Below are positions 1 to 6,775 of a stretch of DNA of 22,920 nt, piece by piece. Below the pieces are notes generated by a model, which had not been told where the DNA came from, made no database searches, and was given only the letters and a program-made list of their open reading frames with translations. The position numbers and the translations under genes were made by a program. The DNA is from an uncultured Lachnospiraceae bacterium (GTDB lineage Bacteria > Bacillota > Clostridia > Lachnospirales > Lachnospiraceae): positions 1-22,920 of the forward strand of contig CAJJNI010000010.1 in NCBI GenBank assembly GCA_905193085.1, written 5' to 3'. How positions within the stretch are numbered: the stretch's first letter is position 1; every line of letters begins with the position of its first letter.

Positions 1-44
1 TAAGATATAATAAAGCAAATGAAGAATTGCAAAAAAAACAGTAA
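1..44 (+). CDS. 3' end of an upstream coding region (partial)
   Basis: An open frame runs in from the left edge and stops at TAA 42-44. The last residues read RYNKANEELQKKQ, a charged, helical-looking tail. Too little is visible to name a product. It shares strand and direction with the small gene that starts 53 bases later, so it may belong to the same transcription unit. The call rests only on frame openness and plausible codon use. Confidence 0.4.
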   Translation, partial: RYNKANEELQKKQ

Positions 45-97
45 TATTTTTTGAAATTTGAAAAATGTTTTTTTAGTTTTTATGGGAGGATTAAAGT

Positions 98-271
98 ATG
101 GAAACCTGGTTTTATGAAGTAGTCAGCATAGATGGAGATTATGCAAATCTTAAGAGGACAGATGTTGAGGTGAATGACCTTAAGCTGGTAGCAAGAGCAC
201 TTCTGCCTGCTGATATTTATGAAGGCTGCAAGCTTAAGTATGAACTTCTGCAATATAAAATTGCAGAGTAG
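98..271 (+). CDS. small conserved-looking protein, 57 aa, DUF3006-like pattern
   Basis: ATG 98 follows a strong ribosome binding site, GGGAGGA at 84-90, with 7 bases between, and the frame ends at TAG 269-271. The protein is acidic/neutral with no signal peptide or membrane segment. The pattern I-D-G-D-Y-A-x-L, then A-L-L-P-A-D-I-Y-E-G-C-x-L, resembles small one-domain beta-barrel proteins of the DUF3006 type (an early 'EGD-A-L' strand pair and a later 'LP-EG' turn). That match is from memory and weak. It could equally be a lineage-specific hypothetical protein. It lies 39 bases upstream of the L,D-transpeptidase gene on the same strand, so co-transcription is likely. Confidence 0.6.
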   Translation: METWFYEVVSIDGDYANLKRTDVEVNDLKLVARALLPADIYEGCKLKYELLQYKIAE

Positions 272-310
272 AAATAAGATATATTATTACTAAATTCTCA
301 GGAGAAAGAT

Positions 311-2221
311 ATGGCTAAGAAACAGAAGGCAGTGTTGTTGTCAGTTATTTGTGCTGTTTTTATTATATTATTAATTTCAATATCAGCAGTATGGCTGTCA
401 GGAAGAAATTCAGTTAAGAAATCTGTTACATTTGAAGCAGGAGATGTGATAGAAGCAGGGCAGTTTTTGAGTAAGAAAAATGGCAGGGCGGCTTTTGCCG
501 GTAATAGTGAAGCGGTGGATAGTTCTGTTCCCGGTGAATATCAGGTCAGTATCAAATGTGGTTTGTTTTCATATAAATGTACTGCAATTATAGAAGATAC
601 AATTGCTCCGACTGCAGAAGCTGTTACGGTTTATTATAATGAAGGTGAAACAGTTGAAGCTGAGCAGTTTGTTAAAAATATACAGGATAAGACGAAAACA
701 ACAGTTGCATTTGTTAATGAACCTGATTATTCATTTAAGGGTAAACAGGATATAGAAGTTAATATTACTGATGCCGGAGATAACAGTACGGTTGTTAAGT
801 CTGCGATGATTACAAGAGTTGCGCAGACAGAACTTATTATGGAAGCGGGAGATGATTTTCCGCCGTTAGAGGCATTTTTGAAAAATCAAAATCAGGAGGC
901 GGCATTTGTAACAGATGTTAGTAAGATAGATACAAAGCACCCTGCTGAATATGATATAGAAATTGCTGCAAATGGGGTAAATTATACAACAAAGCTTATA
1001 ATTAAGGACACCATTCCTCCGGTAATTGAGTTTAGAAATTTAAGCGTTTACAATGTTGATACTGTTGGTATCAAAGACTTTGTTGTCAGTGAAAATGATT
1101 CTACAGAAATAAAATATAGCTTTGACAAAGAGCCTGATATGACAAAGACAGGAGACCAGAATCTTTTGATTACAGCTTCAGATGAAGGAAATAATATTGT
1201 TACTTATGCGGCTGTACTCACTGTTTTGCAGGATACAGAGCCGCCTGTAATTTCAGGTGTAAAAGATAGGGTTTATTTTATCGGTGATTCACCTGATTTT
1301 AAATCAGGGATAAAGGTTACAGATAATCATGATAAAGATTTGGAAGTAACGGTTGATTCAAGTCAGGTAAATATGGCGGCAGAGGGAACTTATGTTGTAA
1401 CATATACTGTGCAGGATATATCTGGAAATGTTGCGACAAATACTGCCAATATTGGTGTCATGAGAGATACAGAACCGCCTGTAATAAGCGGCGCAAAAGA
1501 TATAACCGCATATGTCGGGGAATCAATTAAATATAAATCAGGAATAAAAGTTACAGATAATCATGATAAAAATTTAACAGTTTCAGTAGATGACAGTAAT
1601 GTAAATACAAATCAGCCGGGAAGTTATACATGTGTTTATTCAGCCGCAGATTCAGCGGGAAATGTTGCAACTGTAAGCATTACCGTAAATATTGTTGCAA
1701 AGCCTGTCAGTGAAAATAATACACCGACAGGAGATTTTCCGTATGAGATTCATGTAAATAAACTTGCTAACTGTGTCACTGTTTATACAAAAGATTCAAA
1801 TGGAAATTATACAGTTCCATATACAGCATTTGTATGTTCCTGCGGAAATAACACGCCGACAGGCACATTCAAAACTTCTGCAAAATACACATGGAGAGCA
1901 CTTATTAATAATGAATATGGACAGTATGCTACAAGAATAGTAGGAAGTATTCTCTTTCATTCAGTTCCATACACAAGTCCGAGAAAAAATGCATTAATGA
2001 CAGAAGAGTTTAATAAACTCGGACAGACAGCGTCCGCAGGTTGTGTAAGACTTACGGTTGCCGATGTTAAATGGATATATGAAAATTGTCCAAGTGGTAC
2101 TACGGTTATTATTTATAATGATGAAAACCCGGGACCACTCGGAAAACCATCAGCACCGTATATATCAGAAGACAATGGCTGGGACCCGACTGACCCTGAT
2201 TCATCTAATCCGTGGAATTAA
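311..2221 (+). CDS. membrane-anchored L,D-transpeptidase with Ig-like (DUF5011/HYR-type) repeats
   Basis: This enzyme probably forms 3-3 peptidoglycan cross-links or attaches proteins to the cell wall, acting outside the membrane. Residues 1-7 are basic (MAKKQKA) and 8-30 form one hydrophobic anchor. Residues from about 95 to 465 hold Ig-like repeats, several opening with D-T-[IE]-[AP]-P. The last two are 78-residue repeats (about 308-385 and 386-463). The C-terminal domain (about 477-605) is a YkuD catalytic domain: H550 in LFHSVPY, then S-A-G-C578-V-R580 with the nucleophile Cys and the conserved Arg. A Pro/Asp-rich tail follows. The start ATG 311 has GGAGAAAG just upstream. Length (636 aa) is usual for multi-domain YkuD proteins in Clostridia. 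I am confident of the catalytic domain; the substrate and the role of the Ig repeats are inference. Confidence 0.92.
   Translation: MAKKQKAVLLSVICAVFIILLISISAVWLSGRNSVKKSVTFEAGDVIEAGQFLSKKNGRAAFAGNSEAVDSSVPGEYQVSIKCGLFSYKCTAIIEDTIAPTAEAVTVYYNEGETVEAEQFVKNIQDKTKTTVAFVNEPDYSFKGKQDIEVNITDAGDNSTVVKSAMITRVAQTELIMEAGDDFPPLEAFLKNQNQEAAFVTDVSKIDTKHPAEYDIEIAANGVNYTTKLIIKDTIPPVIEFRNLSVYNVDTVGIKDFVVSENDSTEIKYSFDKEPDMTKTGDQNLLITASDEGNNIVTYAAVLTVLQDTEPPVISGVKDRVYFIGDSPDFKSGIKVTDNHDKDLEVTVDSSQVNMAAEGTYVVTYTVQDISGNVATNTANIGVMRDTEPPVISGAKDITAYVGESIKYKSGIKVTDNHDKNLTVSVDDSNVNTNQPGSYTCVYSAADSAGNVATVSITVNIVAKPVSENNTPTGDFPYEIHVNKLANCVTVYTKDSNGNYTVPYTAFVCSCGNNTPTGTFKTSAKYTWRALINNEYGQYATRIVGSILFHSVPYTSPRKNALMTEEFNKLGQTASAGCVRLTVADVKWIYENCPSGTTVIIYNDENPGPLGKPSAPYISEDNGWDPTDPDSSNPWN
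1232..1699 (+). repeat. two in-frame 234-bp tandem repeats encoding Ig-like modules
   Basis: Within the L,D-transpeptidase gene, two 78-codon units follow each other, 1232-1465 and 1466-1699. Both begin D-T-E-P-P-V-I-S-G and share the block Y-K-S-G-I-K-V-T-D-N-H-D-K (F-K-S-G in unit 1), then an aromatic-rich end with D-x-[AS]-G-N-V-A-T. Nucleotide identity is high in the first third and lower after, as expected of an older internal duplication. Copy number could vary among strains. Confidence 0.85.
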
Positions 2222-2252
2222 CTACAAACATAGAAAACAGAGGTGTTAATTT

Positions 2253-2483
2253 ATGAACAGTATATTTGGAACAGAAGATAATACTTACAATGATATCAGA
2301 GAAAAATCGCTGATGCAGTGGCTTGATGAAATGTCAGAGCATGAAGATATAGCTGTGCGTGGTGGTGTTAAGCTTGCGAGGGAGTATGTACAGCACCTAA
2401 ATGATGAAATAGCAAGACTTGAAAGTGAAAACGAGCTAAAGACACAGTATCTTAAAAAGATGAAGAATAAAAATATAAAGTAA
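2253..2483 (+). CDS. hypothetical protein, 76 aa, C-terminal coiled coil
   Basis: ATG 2253 lies nine bases after an ACAGAGG site at 2237-2243, and the gene starts 31 bases after the L,D-transpeptidase stop, so the two are probably co-transcribed. The sequence is soluble and highly charged. Residues about 35-72 are predicted helical with a heptad-like pattern (ARLESENELKTQYLKKMK), ending in a very basic tail. I do not recognise a family. The protein may be a small regulator or a partner of the cell-wall enzyme, but nothing in the sequence proves either. Confidence 0.6.
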   Translation: MNSIFGTEDNTYNDIREKSLMQWLDEMSEHEDIAVRGGVKLAREYVQHLNDEIARLESENELKTQYLKKMKNKNIK

Positions 2484-2497
2484 TATTATAACAAAAG

Positions 2498-2591
2498 GGG
2501 CTGCCGCAACAAGAAAATTTAATACAAAATATAGATATTCAGTAGTAATCAATGCTATATTCTGTATGAACTTATCTTAAAGCGACAGCCC
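2498..2591. terminator. long imperfect palindrome between convergent genes; likely terminator for the leftward operon
   Basis: Outer arms GGGCTGCCGC (2498-2507) and GCGACAGCCC (2582-2591) pair with one mismatch, and inner arms TACAAAATATAG (2523-2534) and CTATATTCTGTA (2555-2566) also pair with one mismatch. The stretches between them pair partly, giving one long hairpin with a loop of about 20 bases. On the minus strand the stem is followed by CCCCTTTTG, a modest T run, so it can end the hemerythrin transcript. On the plus strand no T run follows. The size and nested symmetry are also compatible with a MITE-like or other dispersed palindromic element. Confidence 0.5.
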
Positions 2592-2614
2592 TAAAATTAA
2601 TGTTTCGCATTAAC

Positions 2615-2646
2615 AATGATGCCTACGGCTTGTTCCGTGCTGCGCA
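2615..2646 (-). repeat. 32-bp intergenic element, copy 1 (inverted relative to copy 2)
   Basis: On the minus strand this reads TGCGCAGCACGGAACAAGCC and onward to the ATCATT end. The same 32 bases occur at 12065-12096 on the plus strand with only two differences. Each copy lies just 3' of the last gene of an operon and points the same way relative to that gene; here it directly abuts the hemerythrin stop codon. A short perfect hairpin, TTAATG-TTTCG-CATTAA (2597-2613), sits beside it. Confidence 0.75.
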
Positions 2647-3474
2647 TCATGAAATGATGATATTATGTTCTTTAACAAATTCACCGATTTTTTTGTCTGA
2701 ACCAAGAATATGGTTTGACAGCCAGCCGAGCAGGAAATTTATTAATTCAGTAAGGTATTCCTGCTGATTATTATCAATATCATCAAGTGTGTTAAGGTCG
2801 ATATTGACAAGCTTTTCTATAAAAGCAGCATGTGCCCGCTGCTGGGCTTCTAATCCCGGATAGCCTATCTTTTCCATAAGCTTTTCCTCATCACTGAAAT
2901 GAAATTCAGTATAATCTTTTAATTCAGATAAAAGTTCAATTATTTTATCGTATTTATCGTGAAGTAATTCTTGAAATATAAGGTCGTTAGCTTCTTTTAT
3001 TATTTCAAAAAGCTGGCGGTGCTCATCATCAACAAGCTGTATGTCTGTCTTATATTTGTCTGTAAATGTGAATGGGTCATCTGGTTTAAATTTGCCAATC
3101 ATAATATCACTGCTTAAAATATGTCTGTATAACCAGCGGACGAGAAACTCTAATAATTCATTCAGAGATGTGCGGGCTGATTCGTCGGATGTAGTATCAA
3201 TTTCGAATGAGCTGATTTTTTTTGTGAAAGCTGCATGTTCTTTTTTTTGAATTTCAAGCTCAGGGTCATGTATACTTTCCATATATTCTTCTTCATGTTT
3301 AAAATGATTAGAAGCATAATCTTTAAGTTTTGCTATAAGATTTTTTGCAATTGCATTGATATCGTCAGTTTCAGAAATCATTTTAATTGACTGGTTTATA
3401 AGTGTAAATAATTCTCTGTGTTCATTATCAATCTGTTCAATACCTGTTAAACAGTCTGTTGTAAATTCGTACAT
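2647..3474 (-). CDS. bacteriohemerythrin with two hemerythrin domains
   Basis: The product is a di-iron, O2-binding four-helix-bundle protein, cytosolic, likely used for oxygen sensing, storage or scavenging in an anaerobe. The start is taken at 3474 because AGGAGG (plus-strand CCTCCT 3481-3486) lies 6 bases before it; an upstream ATG in the same frame would add 8 residues and has no such site. Length is 275 aa, about twice the usual single domain (about 130 aa). Domain 1 shows H19, H57, E61, H80, H118 and D123. Domain 2 shows H152, H192, E196, H215, H255 and D260. The expected His four residues before H80 and H215 is Gln in both (Q76, Q211), so each site keeps six of the seven classical ligands. 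The gene lies 43 bases downstream of an enolase-superfamily gene on the same strand and may be read with it. Confidence 0.93.
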   Translation of the reverse strand: MYEFTTDCLTGIEQIDNEHRELFTLINQSIKMISETDDINAIAKNLIAKLKDYASNHFKHEEEYMESIHDPELEIQKKEHAAFTKKISSFEIDTTSDESARTSLNELLEFLVRWLYRHILSSDIMIGKFKPDDPFTFTDKYKTDIQLVDDEHRQLFEIIKEANDLIFQELLHDKYDKIIELLSELKDYTEFHFSDEEKLMEKIGYPGLEAQQRAHAAFIEKLVNIDLNTLDDIDNNQQEYLTELINFLLGWLSNHILGSDKKIGEFVKEHNIIIS

Positions 3475-3517
3475 AATAAACCTCCTTTGTAAAATCACTT
3501 TTGTTCAGTCGCAAATC

Positions 3518-4636
3518 TTATAACTCAATTACCTTGTAGCTGTGGCACTGGTCATGAATTAAATCCCAGTCAAGCTCGCCACCGATACCAGGTGTCTGTG
3601 GAACATGGATTATACCATTTTCATCAATTGGGAGAAGTCCTTTCATTGGGAACTGGAAGTCTTCTTCCGGAACAAAATATTCAAAGAACTCACAGTTTCT
3701 TACAGCACATGATACATGTAAGTTTACTAAGTCCATAAAGTTCATGGTTGTTGTATGAATTTCACAGTTCAGGCCAAATGCTTCAGCCATGTGGCAGATT
3801 TTCAAAGTGCCAGTGATACCGTCTTTCCATGAAACATCAGCCCGCACAATGTCAGCCGCATTCTGTGCAATAACCTGTGCAACACCCCAGTGAGCTCCTC
3901 GTGTAGTTTCAGTTGCAGCGATTGGAATATCAAGAGCGTCACATAATCTCTTGTATTTGTACAATTCAAAATCACGGAAAGGTTCTTCTAACCAGCGGTA
4001 ATTAAGCTTTTCAAGGCCTCTTCCTACAGCAATTGCCTGGTCGAGTGTATATTCTGCAACAGGGTCACTCATCAATACCATATCATCACCTACAGCTTCA
4101 CGCAGTTTGCGGTGAATTTCCATATCATAAGTATATGGGCCGGGAGGGTGTGCCTTGTATATTTTAATTCCACGACTCTTGTATGCAAGAGCTTCTTCTA
4201 TATAATCATCTACAGTCTCATGGAAGAGCCCGCTTGCATATACAGGAAGTTCATCACGGTATGCACCGATATATTTGTATAATGGAAGACCTGCTTCTTT
4301 TGCACAAATATCCCATAAAGCCACATCAATAGGGCCTGGAAGATATACAGGGAAAAATGTAAGGTGGCGGTCAATATTCCATAAATCATGCCATATTTTC
4401 TCGCGGTCATGTGGGTCTCTTCCCATAATAACCGGTGCAATGTTATCATGAAGATAACTTTCAGTTACATTACCGCTTCTTGCGGCAAGTGCAGTTGCAA
4501 GACCTTCTATGCCATTGTCACATGTAAGTTTGATTACAATGACATCCCAGTCCATTGTGCTGCCGCCTTTTCTTTTCTCATCGAACAGGCATTTGGCTCT
4601 TTTAACCCACCAGGTTTCAAATTTAACAATTTTCAT
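3518..4636 (-). CDS. mandelate racemase/muconate lactonizing-type enzyme (enolase superfamily), probable sugar-acid dehydratase
   Basis: 372 aa, the normal size for the family, with an N-terminal capping domain and a C-terminal barrel. Metal ligands D191, E217 (WLEEPF) and E243 (ATETT) are spaced 26 and 26 residues, as in mandelate racemase. D267 and H294 fit the Asp-His acid/base pair with the racemase spacing of 27. On the opposite face K161-A-H163 stands where many relatives have K-x-K. Members of this family dehydrate sugar acids such as galactonate, mannonate, gluconate or fuconate to 2-keto-3-deoxy acids. The exact substrate cannot be read from sequence. The ATG at 4636 begins three bases after the regulator's stop, and its GGAGG site lies inside the end of that gene, so the two are translationally close. 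The hexuronate genes across the divergent promoter support a sugar-acid role. Confidence 0.88.
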   Translation of the reverse strand: MKIVKFETWWVKRAKCLFDEKRKGGSTMDWDVIVIKLTCDNGIEGLATALAARSGNVTESYLHDNIAPVIMGRDPHDREKIWHDLWNIDRHLTFFPVYLPGPIDVALWDICAKEAGLPLYKYIGAYRDELPVYASGLFHETVDDYIEEALAYKSRGIKIYKAHPPGPYTYDMEIHRKLREAVGDDMVLMSDPVAEYTLDQAIAVGRGLEKLNYRWLEEPFRDFELYKYKRLCDALDIPIAATETTRGAHWGVAQVIAQNAADIVRADVSWKDGITGTLKICHMAEAFGLNCEIHTTTMNFMDLVNLHVSCAVRNCEFFEYFVPEEDFQFPMKGLLPIDENGIIHVPQTPGIGGELDWDLIHDQCHSYKVIEL

Positions 4637-4639
4637 TAG

Positions 4640-5326
4640 TTAAAATTCCTCCTTTATAATTTTATCAGATACTGAACTTTTTAAAGTCTGAAGAGAAATA
4701 ATATGGCTTCTGCTGATATGATACATGCAGGCTTCATGGATTTTCTTATCGTCCTCTTCAAGCAACGCTGTTATAATTGCGTGATGCTCAGAATAATAAT
4801 TTTCTTTCCTTGCTGTTCCGCAAATTGAATTGTATGAACCGATACGGTACTGTGTAAACATTGTCTGGCGATAAAATTCGCTCAGTGCGGGATTATGCGC
4901 AATATCAAGAATGTACTGATGAAAAGCAATGTCCAAATCATAATATTCTTCATCATTATTAATATCAAGATGTTCAAAAAGCTCATCATAATCCAGAAGC
5001 TGGCCTTTATCAAAACTTTGTTTGTAGCGTATTGCAACAGTAGGTTCAAGAATCTGACGGATTTGATACATTTCATTAATCAGACTTTCTGTAATTACTG
5101 GAGCAAATGTGCCCTTTCTTGGACGGACTTCAACAAGATTTTCTTCCTTTAGGGCAAGCAGGGCTTCGCGGACCGGAGTTCGCCCTATTCCTGTCTCTTC
5201 AACAATCCTCAGTTCATGGATTGCTTCGCCGGGAAGATATGTACAGCGTTTGATTTTGTGCTTTATGTAGTTGTAAGCCTGTTCCTTTAATGTCTGTGAT
5301 GTCAGAATATTTGTATTTTCTTTCAT
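4640..5326 (-). CDS. GntR-family transcriptional regulator, FadR/FCD subfamily
   Basis: 228 aa. Residues about 12-75 form the winged helix-turn-helix, with the typical G-R-T-P-V-R-E-A-L recognition helix (48-56) and R-P-R-K-G-T-F wing (67-73). Residues about 80-215 form the all-helical FCD ligand domain, with a probable metal site D131, H135, H180 and H202. Such regulators bind a sugar acid or related carboxylate and usually repress their own operon. It is first in the leftward operon and divergent from the catabolic genes. A palindrome with core TGATATATCA lies in the shared promoter region at two places, which fits autoregulation and control of the rightward genes. A weak AAGG site lies 10 bases before the ATG. 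The function as local regulator is inferred from position and family. Confidence 0.93.
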   Translation of the reverse strand: MKENTNILTSQTLKEQAYNYIKHKIKRCTYLPGEAIHELRIVEETGIGRTPVREALLALKEENLVEVRPRKGTFAPVITESLINEMYQIRQILEPTVAIRYKQSFDKGQLLDYDELFEHLDINNDEEYYDLDIAFHQYILDIAHNPALSEFYRQTMFTQYRIGSYNSICGTARKENYYSEHHAIITALLEEDDKKIHEACMYHISRSHIISLQTLKSSVSDKIIKEEF

Positions 5327-5353
5327 ATTATTAAATCCTTTTTTGTTTTTTAA

Positions 5354-5382
5354 ATCTTAACATAAATAAAATAAAAAAGCAA
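5354..5382 (-). promoter_or_regulatory. probable promoter of the GntR-regulator operon
   Basis: Read on the minus strand: -35 TTGCTT (5382-5377), a 17-base spacer, -10 TAAGAT (5359-5354). The palindromic operator at 5384-5399 lies directly upstream of the -35 box, close enough for a bound regulator to affect RNA polymerase. Assigned by eye; no transcript data. Confidence 0.55.
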
Positions 5383-5383
5383 G

Positions 5384-5399
5384 GTGTGATATATCACAC
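5384..5399. promoter_or_regulatory. operator-like perfect palindrome, site 1
   Basis: GTGTGATATATCACAC is a perfect 16-bp palindrome next to the -35 box of the leftward promoter, with core TGTGATATATCA shared with site 2 (5471-5486) and the intragenic site (8381-8398). FadR-type GntR dimers bind palindromes of about this size, and the regulator gene is adjacent, so it is the best candidate ligand-controlled operator. Confidence 0.65.
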
Positions 5400-5433
5400 T
5401 TCAAAAATAATTGCAAAAACTGATACATATGTG

Positions 5434-5462
5434 TTGAAATATGGAAAATGCTGTGCTAATAT
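5434..5462 (+). promoter_or_regulatory. probable promoter of the rightward sugar-acid operon
   Basis: -35 TTGAAA (5434-5439), 17-base spacer, -10 TAATAT (5457-5462), preceded by TG one base upstream (extended -10). Transcription would start near 5469, just before or inside operator site 2, so a bound repressor would block initiation or early elongation. The leader to ATG 5511 is about 40 bases. Confidence 0.6.
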
Positions 5463-5470
5463 GAAGATGC

Positions 5471-5486
5471 TGTGATATATCAGACA
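5471..5486. promoter_or_regulatory. operator-like near-palindrome, site 2
   Basis: TGTGATATATCAGACA contains the 10-bp perfect core TGATATATCA and the full 12-mer TGTGATATATCA found at site 1. It sits at the expected transcription start of the rightward operon, a classic repressor position. It is less symmetric than site 1. Confidence 0.6.
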
Positions 5487-5510
5487 TAAATTGAATGGAG
5501 AGATTTGCAT

Positions 5511-6599
5511 ATGAAGTATGAAATTAAGGACTTGAAAATTTACAGTGCGCTTTCAAAAATGAGTAAGCCGATTGCAGATGCTACACATACAATAAGTGAT
5601 ATAGCTTTCTATGTTGTAGAACTTACGACAGCAGAGGGAATAACAGGACAGGGTTATCTGCTCAGTTTTCATTATTCACCTAAGGCTATTGAGGGTGCTC
5701 TTAAAGATATGAAAAAATTCATATTAGAAAAAGGTTATTGTGTTAATGAAACATTGAAGATGAAACATGACTATGAGCAGGAATGTGAATATTTTGGAAA
5801 TTTAGGTTTGCTTCGCTGGGCGCAGGCTGCAGTTAATGTGGCAATGTGGGACGCATGGGGCAAGATTTTAGGCCAGCCGATTTATAAAATACTTGGAAGT
5901 AACGGTAAGAAAATTCCGGTTTACGGAAGTGGCGGCTGGATTAGCTACAGTGATGAAGAATTATTAGAAGAAGTGCTCGATTACAAAAAGAGAGGATTTC
6001 AGGCTGTTAAGATTAAGGTTGGAAGTCCTGATATGGAGAGAGACCTTCGCCGTATTGCAAGAGCAAGAGAAGAACTTGGAAATGATGTAAAAATTATGAT
6101 GGACGCTAATCAGGGAATGGATGTACCGAGTGCAATCAAATTGTCAAATTCTGCAAGAAATATGGGTATTCACTGGTTTGAAGAACCGGTTGCAAATACT
6201 GATTTTGCGGGTTATGAAATTATCCGTAACAAGACAGGAATCAGCCTTGCAATGGGCGAAAGAGAATATGACAATAATGCATTAAAGAATCTTATTGCAA
6301 GAAATGCCCTTGATTTATGGCAGCCTGATTTGATAAGAATCGGTGGTGTAGAAGAGTGGAGAAACACAGCAAGTCTTGCACAGGCTTATCATATTCCATG
6401 TCTTCCACATTACTACAAAGACTATGATGTACCGCTTCTTGCTACTGTTGCAAATGCTTATGGTGCAGAATCATTTGACTGGATTGATGCTATAATAGAT
6501 AATCCGATGAAGATAGATAATGGTTATGCAGTCTTACGAGAAGGCAGCGGCTGGGGATTCAGCTTTAAGCATGAATTTATGAAAGAAGTTCAGGAATAA
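5511..6599 (+). CDS. second mandelate racemase/muconate lactonizing-type enzyme, probable sugar-acid dehydratase
   Basis: 362 aa, normal for the enolase superfamily. K167-x-K169 ends the second barrel strand, metal ligands D198 (MMDANQG), E224 (WFEEPV) and E250 (MGEREYD) are 26 residues apart, and H300 (LPHYYKD) is the likely catalytic His. This K-x-K plus His set is the mandelate racemase-group active site, able to remove a proton alpha to a carboxylate and then eliminate water. The ATG at 5511 is preferred over an in-frame TTG at 5505 because the GGAG site (5497-5500) is 10 bases from the ATG but only 4 from the TTG. It differs clearly from the leftward paralogue, so the two probably act on different acids or epimers. 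It is the first gene after the operator and is separated from the next by tandem repeats. Confidence 0.88.
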   Translation: MKYEIKDLKIYSALSKMSKPIADATHTISDIAFYVVELTTAEGITGQGYLLSFHYSPKAIEGALKDMKKFILEKGYCVNETLKMKHDYEQECEYFGNLGLLRWAQAAVNVAMWDAWGKILGQPIYKILGSNGKKIPVYGSGGWISYSDEELLEEVLDYKKRGFQAVKIKVGSPDMERDLRRIARAREELGNDVKIMMDANQGMDVPSAIKLSNSARNMGIHWFEEPVANTDFAGYEIIRNKTGISLAMGEREYDNNALKNLIARNALDLWQPDLIRIGGVEEWRNTASLAQAYHIPCLPHYYKDYDVPLLATVANAYGAESFDWIDAIIDNPMKIDNGYAVLREGSGWGFSFKHEFMKEVQE

Positions 6600-6754
6600 T
6601 TTGCGTAAATTATGACTAACAGAAGGAAGCTTGGAAATAATTTGCATAAGTTGTGACTAACAGAAGGAAGTCTGGAAATAATTTGCATAAGTTATGACTA
6701 ACAGGAGGAAGTCCGGGAATGATTCGTGTAAGTTATGGCTAACGAAATGATTGG
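6594..6754 (+). repeat. 41-bp tandem repeat, about four copies
   Basis: Copies run 6594-6634, 6635-6675, 6676-6716 and a shorter, diverged 6717-6754. Each has AATTTGCATAAGTTATGACT, then AACAGAAGGAAG. The first copy overlaps the last codons and stop of the upstream gene. Each contains GTTA-TGAC-TAAC, a small dyad, and a purine run resembling a ribosome binding site (AGGAGG in copy 3), but no long frame is open because 41 is not a multiple of 3. It fills the 176-base gap before the SDR gene. Its role is unknown: it could affect mRNA processing, act as a protein site, or be a slippage product. Confidence 0.9.
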
Positions 6755-6775
6755 TAAAAATCAGGAGGTAAATAA

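Noticed and set aside
2058..2249. Plus-strand open frame overlapping the end of the L,D-transpeptidase
   Set aside because: It overlaps the catalytic domain in another frame, has no ribosome site and no plausible protein character.
6612..6660. Short peptide frame (M-T-N-R-R-K) in the 41-bp repeats as a leader peptide
   Set aside because: The frame is short, lacks a well-placed ribosome site, and the 41-bp period shifts the frame in each copy, so coding is unlikely.
6594..6754. CRISPR array
   Set aside because: The repeats are directly tandem, with no unique spacers between them and no cas genes nearby.
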